A program made the translations under genes and the position numbers. From Nocardioides rubriscoriae (GTDB lineage Bacteria; Actinomycetota; Actinomycetes; Propionibacteriales; Nocardioidaceae), in contig NZ_VIYJ01000001.1 of NCBI RefSeq assembly GCF_008087085.1, positions 62,001 to 126,000 on the forward strand: a stretch of 64,000 nt of DNA, given 5' to 3'. Position 1 is the first letter of the stretch. Each line of letters opens with the position of its first letter. Below are positions 1 through 9,548 of this stretch, piece after piece. The notes beneath the pieces were generated by a model that saw only the letters and a program-made list of their open reading frames with translations, searched no databases and was not told the origin of the DNA.

Positions 1-1103
1 GGGTCGGCGCCCTCGGTGACGAGCACGGCGATGCGCCGCACCTCGGGCGGGAAGACGGCACTGGCGCGCAGCACGGTCTCGAGCCCGGTCGCCGCACCGC
101 TCATCAGGAACAGCAGGCTGGTGTCGGGCGCCAGCCGGAGCGCCCGGCGCGACGACTCGACCAGACCGGGTCCGCCCAGGACGGCGCGGCACACGGCGTC
201 GAGCGCGAGGTTGCCGTCGGTCCCCGACGAGGCGGAGGCCCCGCACACGAACGAGGTCTCGACGTCGTCGGTGACCGCGCGCACGAGGATCGAGGCGGCC
301 GCCGACATCGCGGTCTCGAAGGCGTCCTCGCTCGCCCAGGCCCCGGGCGCGTCGTCGACCACGACGGTGGCGTGGCTGCGGCGGGTGTCGAGGTACTGCC
401 GCACCAGCAGCTGGGCCTCGCCCGACGCACCCGTCGCCTTGGCCGACGAGCGCCAGTGGACGTGGCGCAGGTCGTCGCCGGAGACGTACTCGCGCAGCGC
501 GTGGAAGGCCAGGTCGCTCTGCGAGAGCGCCTCGGTCGAGACCCCCTCGAGGTCGCGGAGCAGCCCGGCGCCCATCTCCTCGAGCGGCACCAGCGGCGGC
601 CGCACCAGGATCTCCTGCAGCGGCGCCCACACCGAGTCGCGCGAGAACAGCCCGAGCGCGTCGCCACGCCGGGTCAGCGCCGGGCCGACGCCGATCACGC
701 CGCGCCGCTCGGTGCGCACCGTGAAGGACTCCTCGTGGGTGGCGCCGGCCGCGAGGGCGGGGACGCCGTAGCGGTGGACCGACGCGCCCACGGGCAGCTC
801 CAGCAGGGTCGGCAGCATCCGGCGTCCGGCCGTGTTGGTGACGTCGACGCCGCCCGACACCGACCCGCCCGCGACCACGCGCGACGGCTCGAGGGAGATC
901 ACGACGCGCACCCGGGTGCGACCCAGGAGGAACGGCAGGCACACGACCGGCAGCAGCAGGCACGTCGCCCCGAGGACAGCCAGCTCGCGCCAGTGGGTAC
1001 GGCTCGCCACGACGAGCGCGAGCACGCCGAGGCCCAGGAGCAGCCACCCCAGCGGACGGACCACCCCCAGCGCACGGCGTACGGCGTCGCTCGTCCTCGA
1101 CAT
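1..1103 (-). CDS. DUF58 family protein, C-terminus cut by window edge
   Basis: About 367 residues are visible; the frame is still open at base 1, so the 3' end lies outside. The first ~65 residues hold two hydrophobic segments, followed by a soluble region. The DUF58 signature LREYVSGDDLRHVHWRSSAK sits near residue 205, ahead of a region shaped like a von Willebrand A fold. DUF58 proteins are partners of MoxR AAA+ ATPases and are thought to help fold or assemble envelope proteins; the mechanism is not established. The ATG at 1103 overlaps the MoxR stop (ATGA), so the two are translationally coupled downstream of the giant Ig/FN3 gene. In related loci a transglutaminase gene often follows, but it would be outside this window. 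The family assignment is firm; the role in maturing the giant protein is inference. Confidence 0.9.
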   Translation of the reverse strand, partial: MSRTSDAVRRALGVVRPLGWLLLGLGVLALVVASRTHWRELAVLGATCLLLPVVCLPFLLGRTRVRVVISLEPSRVVAGGSVSGGVDVTNTAGRRMLPTLLELPVGASVHRYGVPALAAGATHEESFTVRTERRGVIGVGPALTRRGDALGLFSRDSVWAPLQEILVRPPLVPLEEMGAGLLRDLEGVSTEALSQSDLAFHALREYVSGDDLRHVHWRSSAKATGASGEAQLLVRQYLDTRRSHATVVVDDAPGAWASEDAFETAMSAAASILVRAVTDDVETSFVCGASASSGTDGNLALDAVCRAVLGGPGLVESSRRALRLAPDTSLLFLMSGAATGLETVLRASAVFPPEVRRIAVLVTEGAD

Positions 1104-2077
1104 CAGACGGTCGCGACCCGGTCGGTCGGCGGCGCGACGGCGCCGAGCAGCCGGGAGATGACGGTGTCGACCGTGACGCCGGTGAACTGGGCCTCGGCGT
1201 CGAGCAACAGCCGGTGGCAGAGCACCGGCTCGGCCAGCGACCGCACGTCGTCGGGCAGGACGTGGTCGCGTCCGTCGGCGGCCGCCCAGGTCTTGGCCAC
1301 CCGGATCATGGCCAGGCAGCCGCGCGCCGACAGCCCCAGCTTGACGTGCGGCTGACGACGCGACTCCTCGGCCAGCTCGGCGACGTAGCCGATCACGGCC
1401 GGGTCGACGTAGACCTCGTCGGCCAGCTCACTCATCTGCGCGATGGTCTGGGCGGTGATGACCGGGGTCACCAACGACGCCCGGTCGCGGACCTTGGCGT
1501 TGACCAGCAGCTCGATGGTCGCGGCCTTGTCGGGGTAGCCCACCGAGCTCTTCATCAGGAACCGGTCGAGCTGGGCCTCGGGCAGCCGGTAGGTGCCGGC
1601 CTGCTCGATGGGGTTCTGGGTGGCGATGACCATGAACGGCCGGCCGACCGCGTGCGGCCGACCGTCGACGGTGACCCGGCCCTCCTCCATGACCTCGAGC
1701 AGCGCCGACTGGGTCTTGGGCGAGGCCCGGTTGATCTCGTCGGCGAGCACGATGGTGTGGAAGATCGGGCCGGGGTGGAACTCGAAGGTGCCCTTGTGCT
1801 GGTCGTAGACCGTCACCCCGGTGACGTCGAACGGCAGCAGGTCGGGGGTGAACTGGATGCGCGCGTGGCTGCCCTGGACGGTGTTGGCCAGCGCCCGGGC
1901 CAGCATCGTCTTGCCGGTGCCCGGGAAGTCCTCGAGCAGCAGGTGGCCCTCGGACAGCAGGCACGTCAGGGCCAGCCGTACGACGTGGCGCTTGCCGAGC
2001 ACGGCCTTCTCGATGTTGGTGGTGAGCTGGTCGAACGTCTGGCGGAACCAGGCCGCCTGCTCGGTGGAGATCGTCAC
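1103..2077 (-). CDS. MoxR family AAA+ ATPase (copy 1)
   Basis: This 324-residue AAA+ ATPase has Walker A (GTGKTM) near residue 55, Walker B (ADEINR) near 111, a sensor-1 segment (VIATQNPIEQAG) and a C-terminal lid domain with the usual LSARGCLAMIRVAK helix. MoxR ATPases act as chaperones in the assembly of metal centres or surface complexes, typically with a DUF58 or vWA-domain partner. It lies 10 nt downstream of the stop of the giant Ig/FN3 gene and its stop overlaps the next start (ATGA), so the three form one operon. It is a paralogue of the MoxR at 27,365. An operon partnership with the giant protein suggests a client relationship, which is inference. Confidence 0.93.
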   Translation of the reverse strand: MTISTEQAAWFRQTFDQLTTNIEKAVLGKRHVVRLALTCLLSEGHLLLEDFPGTGKTMLARALANTVQGSHARIQFTPDLLPFDVTGVTVYDQHKGTFEFHPGPIFHTIVLADEINRASPKTQSALLEVMEEGRVTVDGRPHAVGRPFMVIATQNPIEQAGTYRLPEAQLDRFLMKSSVGYPDKAATIELLVNAKVRDRASLVTPVITAQTIAQMSELADEVYVDPAVIGYVAELAEESRRQPHVKLGLSARGCLAMIRVAKTWAAADGRDHVLPDDVRSLAEPVLCHRLLLDAEAQFTGVTVDTVISRLLGAVAPPTDRVATV

Positions 2078-2087
2078 AGGGTCTCTT

Positions 2088-5000
2088 TCAGTACCAGTTG
2101 AGGTGGTTGCTCTCGGCGAGCACGTTGCCCGAGGAGTCGCCGCAGCGCACCCACACGGATCGGTCCGGGTAGCCGAAGTAGGGGCCCGGCTCGACGGATC
2201 GGTTGGTGGCGACCTGGCGGTTGGTGATGTATTGACCGTCCACGGAGTCGTAGACGTCGCAGAACATCGGGTTGAAGGGCCAGTTGGCGCTCTCGAACCG
2301 GATCCGGGCGCACGCCGAGACCGTGCACGGCGAGCCCGTGGAGCCGTTGCTGCAGGGGTTGCTCGTGCCGTCGCGGCACGAGGCGCCCTTGGAGATGGTC
2401 ACCGTCGGTGCGGGCGGGTTGTCGGTCGGTGACGAGCGGGCCTGCCGCTCGCCGTAGCCGCGGTCGGGCGAGTTGTCGAAGATCTTCAGCTTGAGCTGCT
2501 CGGTGTTGTTGTAGCCGATGTCGTTCCACCCGGTGGTGAAGCTGTAGGTGTCGACCACGTCGATCGACATGGTGGTGGCCAACCCGTAGCCGGAGCTGAT
2601 GCGCGTGACCTCCAGCCTCGCCGGGTTGCCGTTGGTGTCGACGGTGACCGACCACCGCACCCGGCGCCCCTGGGTCTCGGGCGTCATGTTGACGATGTGC
2701 TGGCGCACGAGGGGCCCGTAGGTCTGCAGGAGCTTCTCCTCCGAGCGGACGCAGGCGGACTTCTCGTTGCAGACCTCGAGCTGGAAGGTGTGGGCGCGGT
2801 CGTTGTCGGGCGTCGCGACCGCCTCGTTGCGCTGACCGGTGGCGTCGGCCTCGCGGTAGAGCGCGCCGTCGCGGTAGAGGCGCACCCGGGACTGGGCGCC
2901 GTTGGAGTCGGGCACCGTGTAGGTCGTGCGGCCGACCTTGTTGTCGCCCGAGGGGTCCAGGGTCCACGGGCCCCAGGGCTCCGGCTCGCCGACGGCCTGG
3001 AACGTCGCGGCCTGGCTCGGGGCCGACGTCCGGCCTGCCCCGTCCTTGTTGGTGGCGCGCACGGTGTAGGAGTAGGTCGTGCCGTCGTACTGGATGCCGG
3101 CGTTGGTGCACTGCGTCGCGGTCTGGTCGGAGCACGCGGGCAGGGCCTTGCCGTCACGCAGCACGGTGTAGCGCACCGGACCGGGACCGTTGGGCGGGTC
3201 GACCGGGGGCCAGCTGACCACCACGGCGGTCTCGTCGGAGCTGGTGCGCTGCTCGGTGATCGTGGGCTGTGCCGGGGCCTGCGGGGTGCCCAGCGACTGG
3301 AAGGTGGCCGAGACACGCTTCTCGCCGGGGAAGGTCTCGTTGATGGCATAGACGGTGAACGAGTAGGCCTGGTTGTTGTCGAGCCCGGTCGCGGTCACCT
3401 CGGGCCGGCGGGTCGTCGTCGACCCGCCGTCCTGCCACGACACGACGTACTGCTTGATGTCGGAGGTCTGGGTGGTCGGCGGGGTCCAGCGGAGCTTGAG
3501 GAAGGTGTCACCCTCCTTGACCAGGGTGATCGGTCCGACCCGGCCGGGACGTGCGTCGGGCGTCGCGACCGCGGACCGGGGGCTCCACGCCGACCAGCCG
3601 ACGGCGTTGTGGGCACGCACCTCGAAGCGGTAGTCGCGACCGTTGACGAGGCCGGACACCTCGCAGCTGGTGCCGCCGCACTCACGACGCTCACCGCCGC
3701 TGCGCACCTCGTAGCGGTCGATCGGCGCGCCGTTGGCCTCGGGCGCGCGCCACGAGAGCGCCACCTCCTGGTCACGGACGGCGGTGCCGGGCACCGGCGC
3801 GGTCGGCCGGTCGGGCACGTCGAGCACGTCGAGGACCAGGCGTCCCTCGGCTTGGCGCTCGGGCCCGGAGGACCCGGCGACGTCGCTCATCACGACGCGG
3901 AACTCGGCGCGCCCGTCGACCACGGCCCCGGTGCGCAGCCGCACCGACGAGCCGTCGGCGGTGGCCTGGACGTCGAGACCGGTGAGCTGCTCGATCGAGA
4001 CGACGGTGGGCTCGGGTGTGGCCACGCCCGGGCGCAGGTACGGCGCCAGGTCGAAGGTGCGCTGCTGGCCGGCCCGCATGTCGTCGAGGCGGATCGGCAC
4101 CAGCGTCGGCGGTGGGGACCGGACCACCACGACCTGGATCAGGCCGGGGTCGCTGCCCCCGGAGGTGACCTTCAGCTCGGCCCGGCTGCCGGGCGCGGTG
4201 GTGCCGGCGGCGTTGATCTCGATGGTCCGCCCCTGGCCCTGGATGATCGCCAACCCGTCGACGGAGGTGTTCCAGTCGGCGTCGAAGGACAACGCGTCGA
4301 CCTCGTCGGGCTCGGGGGTCCAGACGTGGCACAGCGAGGCGATGTCGAGGGAGAGCGTGCGGTCCTGGGCGATCCGCACGGGCTGGGTGGGGCAGCGCAG
4401 GATGGGGTCGCGCGAGCCGACCTGGACGGGCACGGACACCGTCGCCTCGACCCCGTCGGGGTCGTCGACGGACTCGCCCGTGGTGACCTCGAAGACCAGG
4501 GCACCGGGGCCCTGGTAGGTGTCGGCGGCCGTGACCTCGAAGCGGGCCTTGCCGGTGATCCGCGGGACGACCGCGCTGGCGGGCGAGCCGGAGACCCGGT
4601 CCTTGAGCGTGAAGATGACCGGGCCACCGGCCGGGTCGACGACGTAGTCGGCGAGGTCGAAGTCCGCGGTGGCGCCCGGCTCGACCTCGAGGACCGCCCC
4701 CGGCACGACGTACGGCGCCTCGCCGGCGAGCGGGGGCACGAAGACCGACGCGGTCGCCGAGCCACCGTCGGCGTCGACGACGCGGAAGGACACGACCCGG
4801 GGCTCGTCGCCGCGCGCGACCGTGACCGTGCCGTCGGCGACGCTCGCGGTGACGCCCGGCGGCGCGAAGACCTCGGCGACCGACAGGTCGGCGTCGTCGC
4901 CGTCGGGGTCGTAGGCCGTCTCGAGCACGTCGACGGTCACCGTGGACGCGTCGCCCCGGCCGTCGACCTCGCCGCCGGCGACCGCCGCGGCGTCGACCGA

Positions 5001-8000
5001 CCCCTCGACCGCCGGGGTGCCGTAGGCGTCGAAGGCGACCGGCGGGTTGTTGAACGGCTCGGACAGCCGCACCGTCGCGGTGGTCTGCGAGGACTCCAGG
5101 CCGTTGGTGACCCGGTAGACGGCCTCGATCGTGCGACCGTCACCCCTGGCCGGGACCTGGACGACCAGCGGGCCCTGCGGCGACTCCAGGCTGACACCCG
5201 GTTGCCGGCCCACCAGCTCGACCTCGACGCGGTCGCCGGCGGCGACGTAGTCGTTGGCGAGCACGTCGAGGCGTGCGGTGCGTCCGGGCTCGGTGGTGAG
5301 GGTGTCGGGCACCGCCAGCGGCGGCTGTGGGGTGCCCGGGGCGGTCACCGCGACCCGGACGGTGCCGGTGGCCGGCGCCCCGAGGGCGTCGATGACGGTG
5401 TAGGAGAACTCGTCGGTGCCGACGCTGCCCGGGTAGGCCTGGTAGACCAGCGACGTCGCCCCGAACCGGACGATGCGGCCCAGCTCGGGCCCGGAGGCGA
5501 TTCCGGTGAGGGTCACCGGGTCACCGTCGGGGTCGACGTCCGCGCCGGGCAGGCGCAGCGTGATCGTGTCGCCGGCGACCGCTCGCCCCTCGAGCGCAGG
5601 CGGCTCGGGCGGCTGGTTGCGGCGGTCGGCCGGCACCACCTGCACCTCGAGGGTCCCAGGCGCCCGCTGCCCGCCGGCGTTGCTGGCGAGGTAGCGCACC
5701 GTGTAGGTCTCGGTGTCGTCGATCTGCTGCGGCGCGACGTAGCGGACGAACCGGTGGGTGACGAACGCCTGCCCGGTCGGCGCCCGGGCGTCGTCGCCGG
5801 GGCCCTGGACGGCCAGGACGCCGGCGTCCTGGCCGGGGACGTCGCCGACGAGCTCGAGCTCGTCGCCCGCGGGACTGAAGTCGTTGTCGAGCACCGGGAC
5901 CGACACGGCCCCGCCGGCCCGCACGACGACCCGGTCGACCTCGGTCACGGGGGTGTTGTCGGCCGGTGCCGGTCGCCAGGTCACCACGACCTGGCCCTGG
6001 ATCCCCGACCGGCTGCCGTTGCTGATGGTGTAGCGGACCAGCTGCGGGTTGGGGGCCAGGTCGCCGGTGCGCGCCGCGATGCGCAGCCACCGGCCCTGGA
6101 CGACGGCGACGTCGAGCGACTCCTCGCCCCCGCGGTCGGCCTCGGCGCCCTGGACGACCAGGATGCCGCCGGAGGGGTCGACGTCGTTGGCGACGACGTC
6201 GACCAGCGAGGCCGCCTGGCCGTAGACGGTGAGGCTGTCGGGCATCGCCACCGGCGCCGCGGGCGGCCTGTCCGGGGCCTTGACGTCGACGCGGATGCGC
6301 CCGGCGTCGAAGGGCGCGTTGCCGTAGCGCAGGTCGTAGTCGAGGAAGTAGGTGCGCGGCTGGTCGGCGGTGAAGCTGATCGTGCCGTCGACCAGGTCGG
6401 TGCGGACCTCGGCCCCGCCGACCTGGGCGATCTGGCCGGCCAGCTCGACGAGCGCGGTCGGGTTGACCGGGTCGGACCCGGGCAGGTCGTTGGCCAGGGG
6501 TCGGATGGTGAGGGTCTTGCCGGCCTCCCCGGACACGACGTCGGGCTCGGCGGTGCCGGGGAACGCCTTGCGGTCCTTGACGTCCTGGACGCGGACCTGC
6601 AGCTCGTCCTCGACCGGCTCGCCGATGCCGTCGCTGACGCCGTAGGCGACCGTCACGACGCCGCTCGTGGCCGGAGCGGTGAAGCGGACCCGGCCGGCCG
6701 ACGTGGGACGGGCCAGGGCCCCGCTGCGCTCGCCGCCCTTGGCCTCGGCCGAGGCCAGGGAGAGCGGGTCGCCGTCCTGCTTGTCACGCCAGTCGGGCAG
6801 GACCGGGATGTCGAGGGTGCCGCCGGCCGGCACGGTCCAGTCCCGCTTCTCGAAGCCCTCGCGCAGCTGGGGTGGGGCGTCGACGTCGTCGCTGCGCGGA
6901 GTCACCCGGACGGTCGCGGTGTCGCTGAGGCCGCTGCGCCCGTCGTCGATCGTGTAGTCGAACCTGGTGGGGCCGGCGTCGTCGGGCAGCGTCACCTGGA
7001 CGGTCTGGCCGTCGGGGCTGATGCTGATGTCGGCGTCGGAGCCGGTGACGTCGCCCACGCCGGCGATGGCCAGCAGCCGTCCGGCCGGCGCCGTGTCGTT
7101 GTCGAGCGGGTGCAGCACCGTGGTGCGTCCTCGACGCGCCCCGAGGTCGTCGTCCTTGGCCTCCGGCGGACGACGGTCGCCCTGGTCCTCGTTGTTGTTG
7201 TCGTCCTTGTCGTCGCTCGGGTCGGGCTTGAGCTGGAAGGCGTCCCAGTCGTCGAGTCGGGTCGGCTGGTCGGAGTCGATGTCCCAGACCGCGCCCGTGG
7301 TGCGGTCGTTGAGGACGATCTCGCCGCGGTTGACCCGGAACACCAGGTCGGTGGTCCGGGTGCCGAGGCCGGAGACCCTGGGCTCGGCGCCGTCGCAGAC
7401 GGTCGCCACGGTGCCCAGGCCACCGGACCACGCGCCGTAGACGCAGGCACCCAGGCGCACGGGCGGGGTCGGCCGCCCGCTGACCCCGTCGACGAGGGTG
7501 GTCTCGTCGCCGGTGTCGAGGTCGACGGCCAGCAGGGAGTCGGTGGTCGTCACCAGGACCGAGCCGGCGTCGGGACCCGGCACCTGCAGCGTGGCGTCGG
7601 GGGTCACGTCGGTGTCGGGCCCGCCGACGACCCGCAGCGCCCCCGAGGCACCGTCGAGGACGACCGCGCGGTCGCCCACGGCCGTCACCGTCGTCGCGGG
7701 GCCGAGGTCGGCCCCGAGCGGGGTCCGGGTCGGGGCGGCCAGACCCGCGTCGGTGGGCGCGAAGCGTCGCAGCACGTCGTCGGACGTCGAGGCGACCAGC
7801 ACCTGCCCGTCGAGCGTCACGGCGAGACCGGCGTCCTCGCCCGTGGTGGCGAGCGGGTCGGTGCCGGCGTCGAGCGCCGAGACCGGGGGCACCCCCAGCC
7901 GGGTGTCGACGCGCTCGGCCCACAGGGTGCCGGCGGCCGGGTCGAGCACCGCGGCGGTGCCCCCGGCCAGGCCGACCTGGGCCGCCGCGGGCAGCGTGGC

Positions 8001-8345
8001 GTCCTCACCGTCGAGCAGGGCGACCTTGCCCGGGTCGAGCGTGCTCAGGACGCCGGCCGACACGTCGATCCCGAGCACCGCGGCGCCGTCCTGGACGACG
8101 TCGAGCTGGGTGTCCTGCTCGACGAACGCGACCCCGTCGAGCTGCGCGATCGGCTTGTTGATCCGCCCGTGGAAACCGTCACGGCCGTTGGTCACCCAGA
8201 TGCCGCCGTCGTTGAGCTGTGCGTCGTGCGTGCGGTAGCCGTCGGCCTGCGTCGCGACCACCACCATCCCGGTCACGGCGACGAGCAGCGCGAGGTTGGA
8301 CGCGATGGCGACACGATGCCGTCGCACGGAGCCCATGACGCCCAA
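2088..8345 (-). CDS. Giant membrane-anchored propeller/Ig-cadherin-like/FN3 surface protein
   Basis: About 2,085 residues. A short basic N-terminus and one membrane segment (about residues 14-33) anchor it with the bulk outside. Residues ~45-370 look like short beta-strand repeats of a propeller-like head. A very acidic Asp/Asn/Gln linker near 370-395 leads to roughly ten cadherin/Ig-like repeats carrying the VLxND pattern (395-1500), then about three FN3 domains (from ~1508) and a Cys-containing C-terminal region. There is no LPXTG sorting signal. Start choice: GGAGG at 8351-8355 lies 5 nt before a TTG at 8345 but 14 nt before the ATG at 8336; I prefer TTG. A candidate promoter TTGGCG-N18-TACCCT (8373-8402, minus strand) fits a short leader. 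It heads an operon with MoxR and DUF58. A similar layout occurs in other actinobacteria, but the function is unknown; adhesin or cell-wall scaffold is inference. Confidence 0.85.
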   Translation of the reverse strand: MGVMGSVRRHRVAIASNLALLVAVTGMVVVATQADGYRTHDAQLNDGGIWVTNGRDGFHGRINKPIAQLDGVAFVEQDTQLDVVQDGAAVLGIDVSAGVLSTLDPGKVALLDGEDATLPAAAQVGLAGGTAAVLDPAAGTLWAERVDTRLGVPPVSALDAGTDPLATTGEDAGLAVTLDGQVLVASTSDDVLRRFAPTDAGLAAPTRTPLGADLGPATTVTAVGDRAVVLDGASGALRVVGGPDTDVTPDATLQVPGPDAGSVLVTTTDSLLAVDLDTGDETTLVDGVSGRPTPPVRLGACVYGAWSGGLGTVATVCDGAEPRVSGLGTRTTDLVFRVNRGEIVLNDRTTGAVWDIDSDQPTRLDDWDAFQLKPDPSDDKDDNNNEDQGDRRPPEAKDDDLGARRGRTTVLHPLDNDTAPAGRLLAIAGVGDVTGSDADISISPDGQTVQVTLPDDAGPTRFDYTIDDGRSGLSDTATVRVTPRSDDVDAPPQLREGFEKRDWTVPAGGTLDIPVLPDWRDKQDGDPLSLASAEAKGGERSGALARPTSAGRVRFTAPATSGVVTVAYGVSDGIGEPVEDELQVRVQDVKDRKAFPGTAEPDVVSGEAGKTLTIRPLANDLPGSDPVNPTALVELAGQIAQVGGAEVRTDLVDGTISFTADQPRTYFLDYDLRYGNAPFDAGRIRVDVKAPDRPPAAPVAMPDSLTVYGQAASLVDVVANDVDPSGGILVVQGAEADRGGEESLDVAVVQGRWLRIAARTGDLAPNPQLVRYTISNGSRSGIQGQVVVTWRPAPADNTPVTEVDRVVVRAGGAVSVPVLDNDFSPAGDELELVGDVPGQDAGVLAVQGPGDDARAPTGQAFVTHRFVRYVAPQQIDDTETYTVRYLASNAGGQRAPGTLEVQVVPADRRNQPPEPPALEGRAVAGDTITLRLPGADVDPDGDPVTLTGIASGPELGRIVRFGATSLVYQAYPGSVGTDEFSYTVIDALGAPATGTVRVAVTAPGTPQPPLAVPDTLTTEPGRTARLDVLANDYVAAGDRVEVELVGRQPGVSLESPQGPLVVQVPARGDGRTIEAVYRVTNGLESSQTTATVRLSEPFNNPPVAFDAYGTPAVEGSVDAAAVAGGEVDGRGDASTVTVDVLETAYDPDGDDADLSVAEVFAPPGVTASVADGTVTVARGDEPRVVSFRVVDADGGSATASVFVPPLAGEAPYVVPGAVLEVEPGATADFDLADYVVDPAGGPVIFTLKDRVSGSPASAVVPRITGKARFEVTAADTYQGPGALVFEVTTGESVDDPDGVEATVSVPVQVGSRDPILRCPTQPVRIAQDRTLSLDIASLCHVWTPEPDEVDALSFDADWNTSVDGLAIIQGQGRTIEINAAGTTAPGSRAELKVTSGGSDPGLIQVVVVRSPPPTLVPIRLDDMRAGQQRTFDLAPYLRPGVATPEPTVVSIEQLTGLDVQATADGSSVRLRTGAVVDGRAEFRVVMSDVAGSSGPERQAEGRLVLDVLDVPDRPTAPVPGTAVRDQEVALSWRAPEANGAPIDRYEVRSGGERRECGGTSCEVSGLVNGRDYRFEVRAHNAVGWSAWSPRSAVATPDARPGRVGPITLVKEGDTFLKLRWTPPTTQTSDIKQYVVSWQDGGSTTTRRPEVTATGLDNNQAYSFTVYAINETFPGEKRVSATFQSLGTPQAPAQPTITEQRTSSDETAVVVSWPPVDPPNGPGPVRYTVLRDGKALPACSDQTATQCTNAGIQYDGTTYSYTVRATNKDGAGRTSAPSQAATFQAVGEPEPWGPWTLDPSGDNKVGRTTYTVPDSNGAQSRVRLYRDGALYREADATGQRNEAVATPDNDRAHTFQLEVCNEKSACVRSEEKLLQTYGPLVRQHIVNMTPETQGRRVRWSVTVDTNGNPARLEVTRISSGYGLATTMSIDVVDTYSFTTGWNDIGYNNTEQLKLKIFDNSPDRGYGERQARSSPTDNPPAPTVTISKGASCRDGTSNPCSNGSTGSPCTVSACARIRFESANWPFNPMFCDVYDSVDGQYITNRQVATNRSVEPGPYFGYPDRSVWVRCGDSSGNVLAESNHLNWY

Positions 8346-8372
8346 GACCGCCTCCAGTGACCGAGTGGGGAA

Positions 8373-8402
8373 AGGGTAAGGAGCCCCTCCGGGCTGCGCC
8401 AA
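8373..8402 (-). promoter_or_regulatory. Candidate promoter of the giant-protein operon
   Basis: Read on the minus strand, TTGGCG (8397-8402) and TACCCT (8373-8378) are separated by 18 nt, followed by a ~27-nt leader with GGAGG and a TTG/ATG start. The match to -35 TTGACA is 4 of 6 and the -10 fits TAnnnT. Confidence 0.4.
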
Positions 8403-8429
8403 GTCGCGGCACCGGTGGAGAATGCCCGC

Positions 8430-9548
8430 GTGGAGGCGACCTACACCCCCGGCGACGGCCTCGTCGTCGGCGCAGGCCCCCGGTGGCTGCTGGTCTCCCC
8501 CGACCCCGGACCCGACGCGGCCGACGTGCTCTGGGCGCTGGTGACCGACCCCCGCGCCGGGGCCGCTGCCGTGGTCGGTGCCGTCGTCGACGCCGTCGCC
8601 GCTGCCTGCGGGGCCCCGGTCGCCCTGGTGCTGGTCGACCTGACCCCGGGCGCCGAGACCTCCACGACCCGCGGGACCGGTCGCCACACCAGCCTCGACG
8701 GCGTGCACACCCTCGACCTGGGTGGGCCGGACGCCCCCGACGCCCCCGTACGCCGCCTGGTCGGCGGCGTCGTCGGCGCGGCGCGGCTGGTGCTGCGCCC
8801 GACCGGCCCGACCGGCCCGACCGGCCCGACCGGCGCCGTGACGGCGTCCGAGCCCGGCGTACCGACCGAGGGTCTGATCGACGGCATCCCCCCCGAGATC
8901 CTGGCGGCCAGCGCCCCGACCCCGCCGACCCCGCCGACGACGACGGCGGAGCCGCTGCTGCGGGTGGATCGGATCGACAGCACGGTGCGCCGCGACCTCG
9001 ACCACGACGGCCGTACGACCCACCGGCTACCGGCCCCGGGCGGACCGCCGCTTCCTCCCCCACCGGGCGCACACCTGCAGCAGACCACCAACGAGACCGT
9101 GCTCGCGGTGCACTGCCCCGCCGGCCACGTGACCGCCGCCTACAGCCCGCGGTGCCGGGTGTGCCACCAGGCCGTGGCGCCGCAGGAGCCGCACCGGATG
9201 CCGCGGCCCCGCCTGGGCACGCTCCACCTGCCCGACGGCGAGCGCGTGCCCCTCGACCGGGGCGTCGTCCTGGGTCGCCAGCCCGAGCCGGTGCCGGGCG
9301 GCGCCGAGTGGCCGCACCTGGTGCGGCTCCCCCCGCAGGCCACGTTCGTCTCGCGCAGCCACCTGTCGGTCGTCCTGGAGGGCTGGCTGGTGATCGCGAC
9401 CGACCTGGGCTCGCGCGGCGGCACCACGCTGCGGGTGGCCGGCCGGCCGCCCCAGCGCATCCGCGGCCACGAGCAGTACGTCTGGGAACCTGGCCAGGTG
9501 CTCGACCTGGCCGACAGCTACGAGATCGTCTACGAGGTCACCGAGTGA
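8430..9548 (+). CDS. FHA domain protein with collagen-like PTG stretch and Cys pairs
   Basis: This protein has 372 residues. The C-terminal ~95 residues form an FHA domain, which binds phosphothreonine: LGRQPEPVPGG..., then FVSRSHLSVVLE and DLGSRGGTTL, covering the conserved Gly-Arg, Ser-His and Gly-Gly-Thr positions. Around residues 229-246 a CPxGH...CRVCH motif could bind zinc. Near residue 125 four 9-bp repeats encode a Pro-Thr-Gly run. The GTG at 8430 is chosen because GAGAAT ends 6 nt before it, the leaderless pattern seen in many genes here; a GTG at 8415 is the alternative. Its stop overlaps the GTG of the kinase (GTGA), so both are made together and the FHA domain may recognise that kinase or its targets (inference). 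It diverges from the giant-protein operon. Confidence 0.8.
   Translation: MEATYTPGDGLVVGAGPRWLLVSPDPGPDAADVLWALVTDPRAGAAAVVGAVVDAVAAACGAPVALVLVDLTPGAETSTTRGTGRHTSLDGVHTLDLGGPDAPDAPVRRLVGGVVGAARLVLRPTGPTGPTGPTGAVTASEPGVPTEGLIDGIPPEILAASAPTPPTPPTTTAEPLLRVDRIDSTVRRDLDHDGRTTHRLPAPGGPPLPPPPGAHLQQTTNETVLAVHCPAGHVTAAYSPRCRVCHQAVAPQEPHRMPRPRLGTLHLPDGERVPLDRGVVLGRQPEPVPGGAEWPHLVRLPPQATFVSRSHLSVVLEGWLVIATDLGSRGGTTLRVAGRPPQRIRGHEQYVWEPGQVLDLADSYEIVYEVTE
8798..8833 (+). repeat. 9-bp tandem repeat (x4) in FHA gene
   Basis: Four perfect copies of cccgaccgg encode a Gly-Pro-Thr run inside the linker of the FHA protein. The copy number is likely to vary between strains by slippage. Confidence 0.85.

Noticed and set aside
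2697..8360. 1,887-codon open frame on the plus strand opposite the giant gene
   Set aside because: It is the antisense shadow expected in GC-rich DNA; the minus strand carries recognisable Ig and FN3 domains.
8346..9023. Extension of the giant protein by ~226 residues to 9023
   Set aside because: The extra part is Gly/Arg-rich, lies antisense to the FHA gene and would bury the membrane anchor; GGAGG supports a start at 8345/8336.
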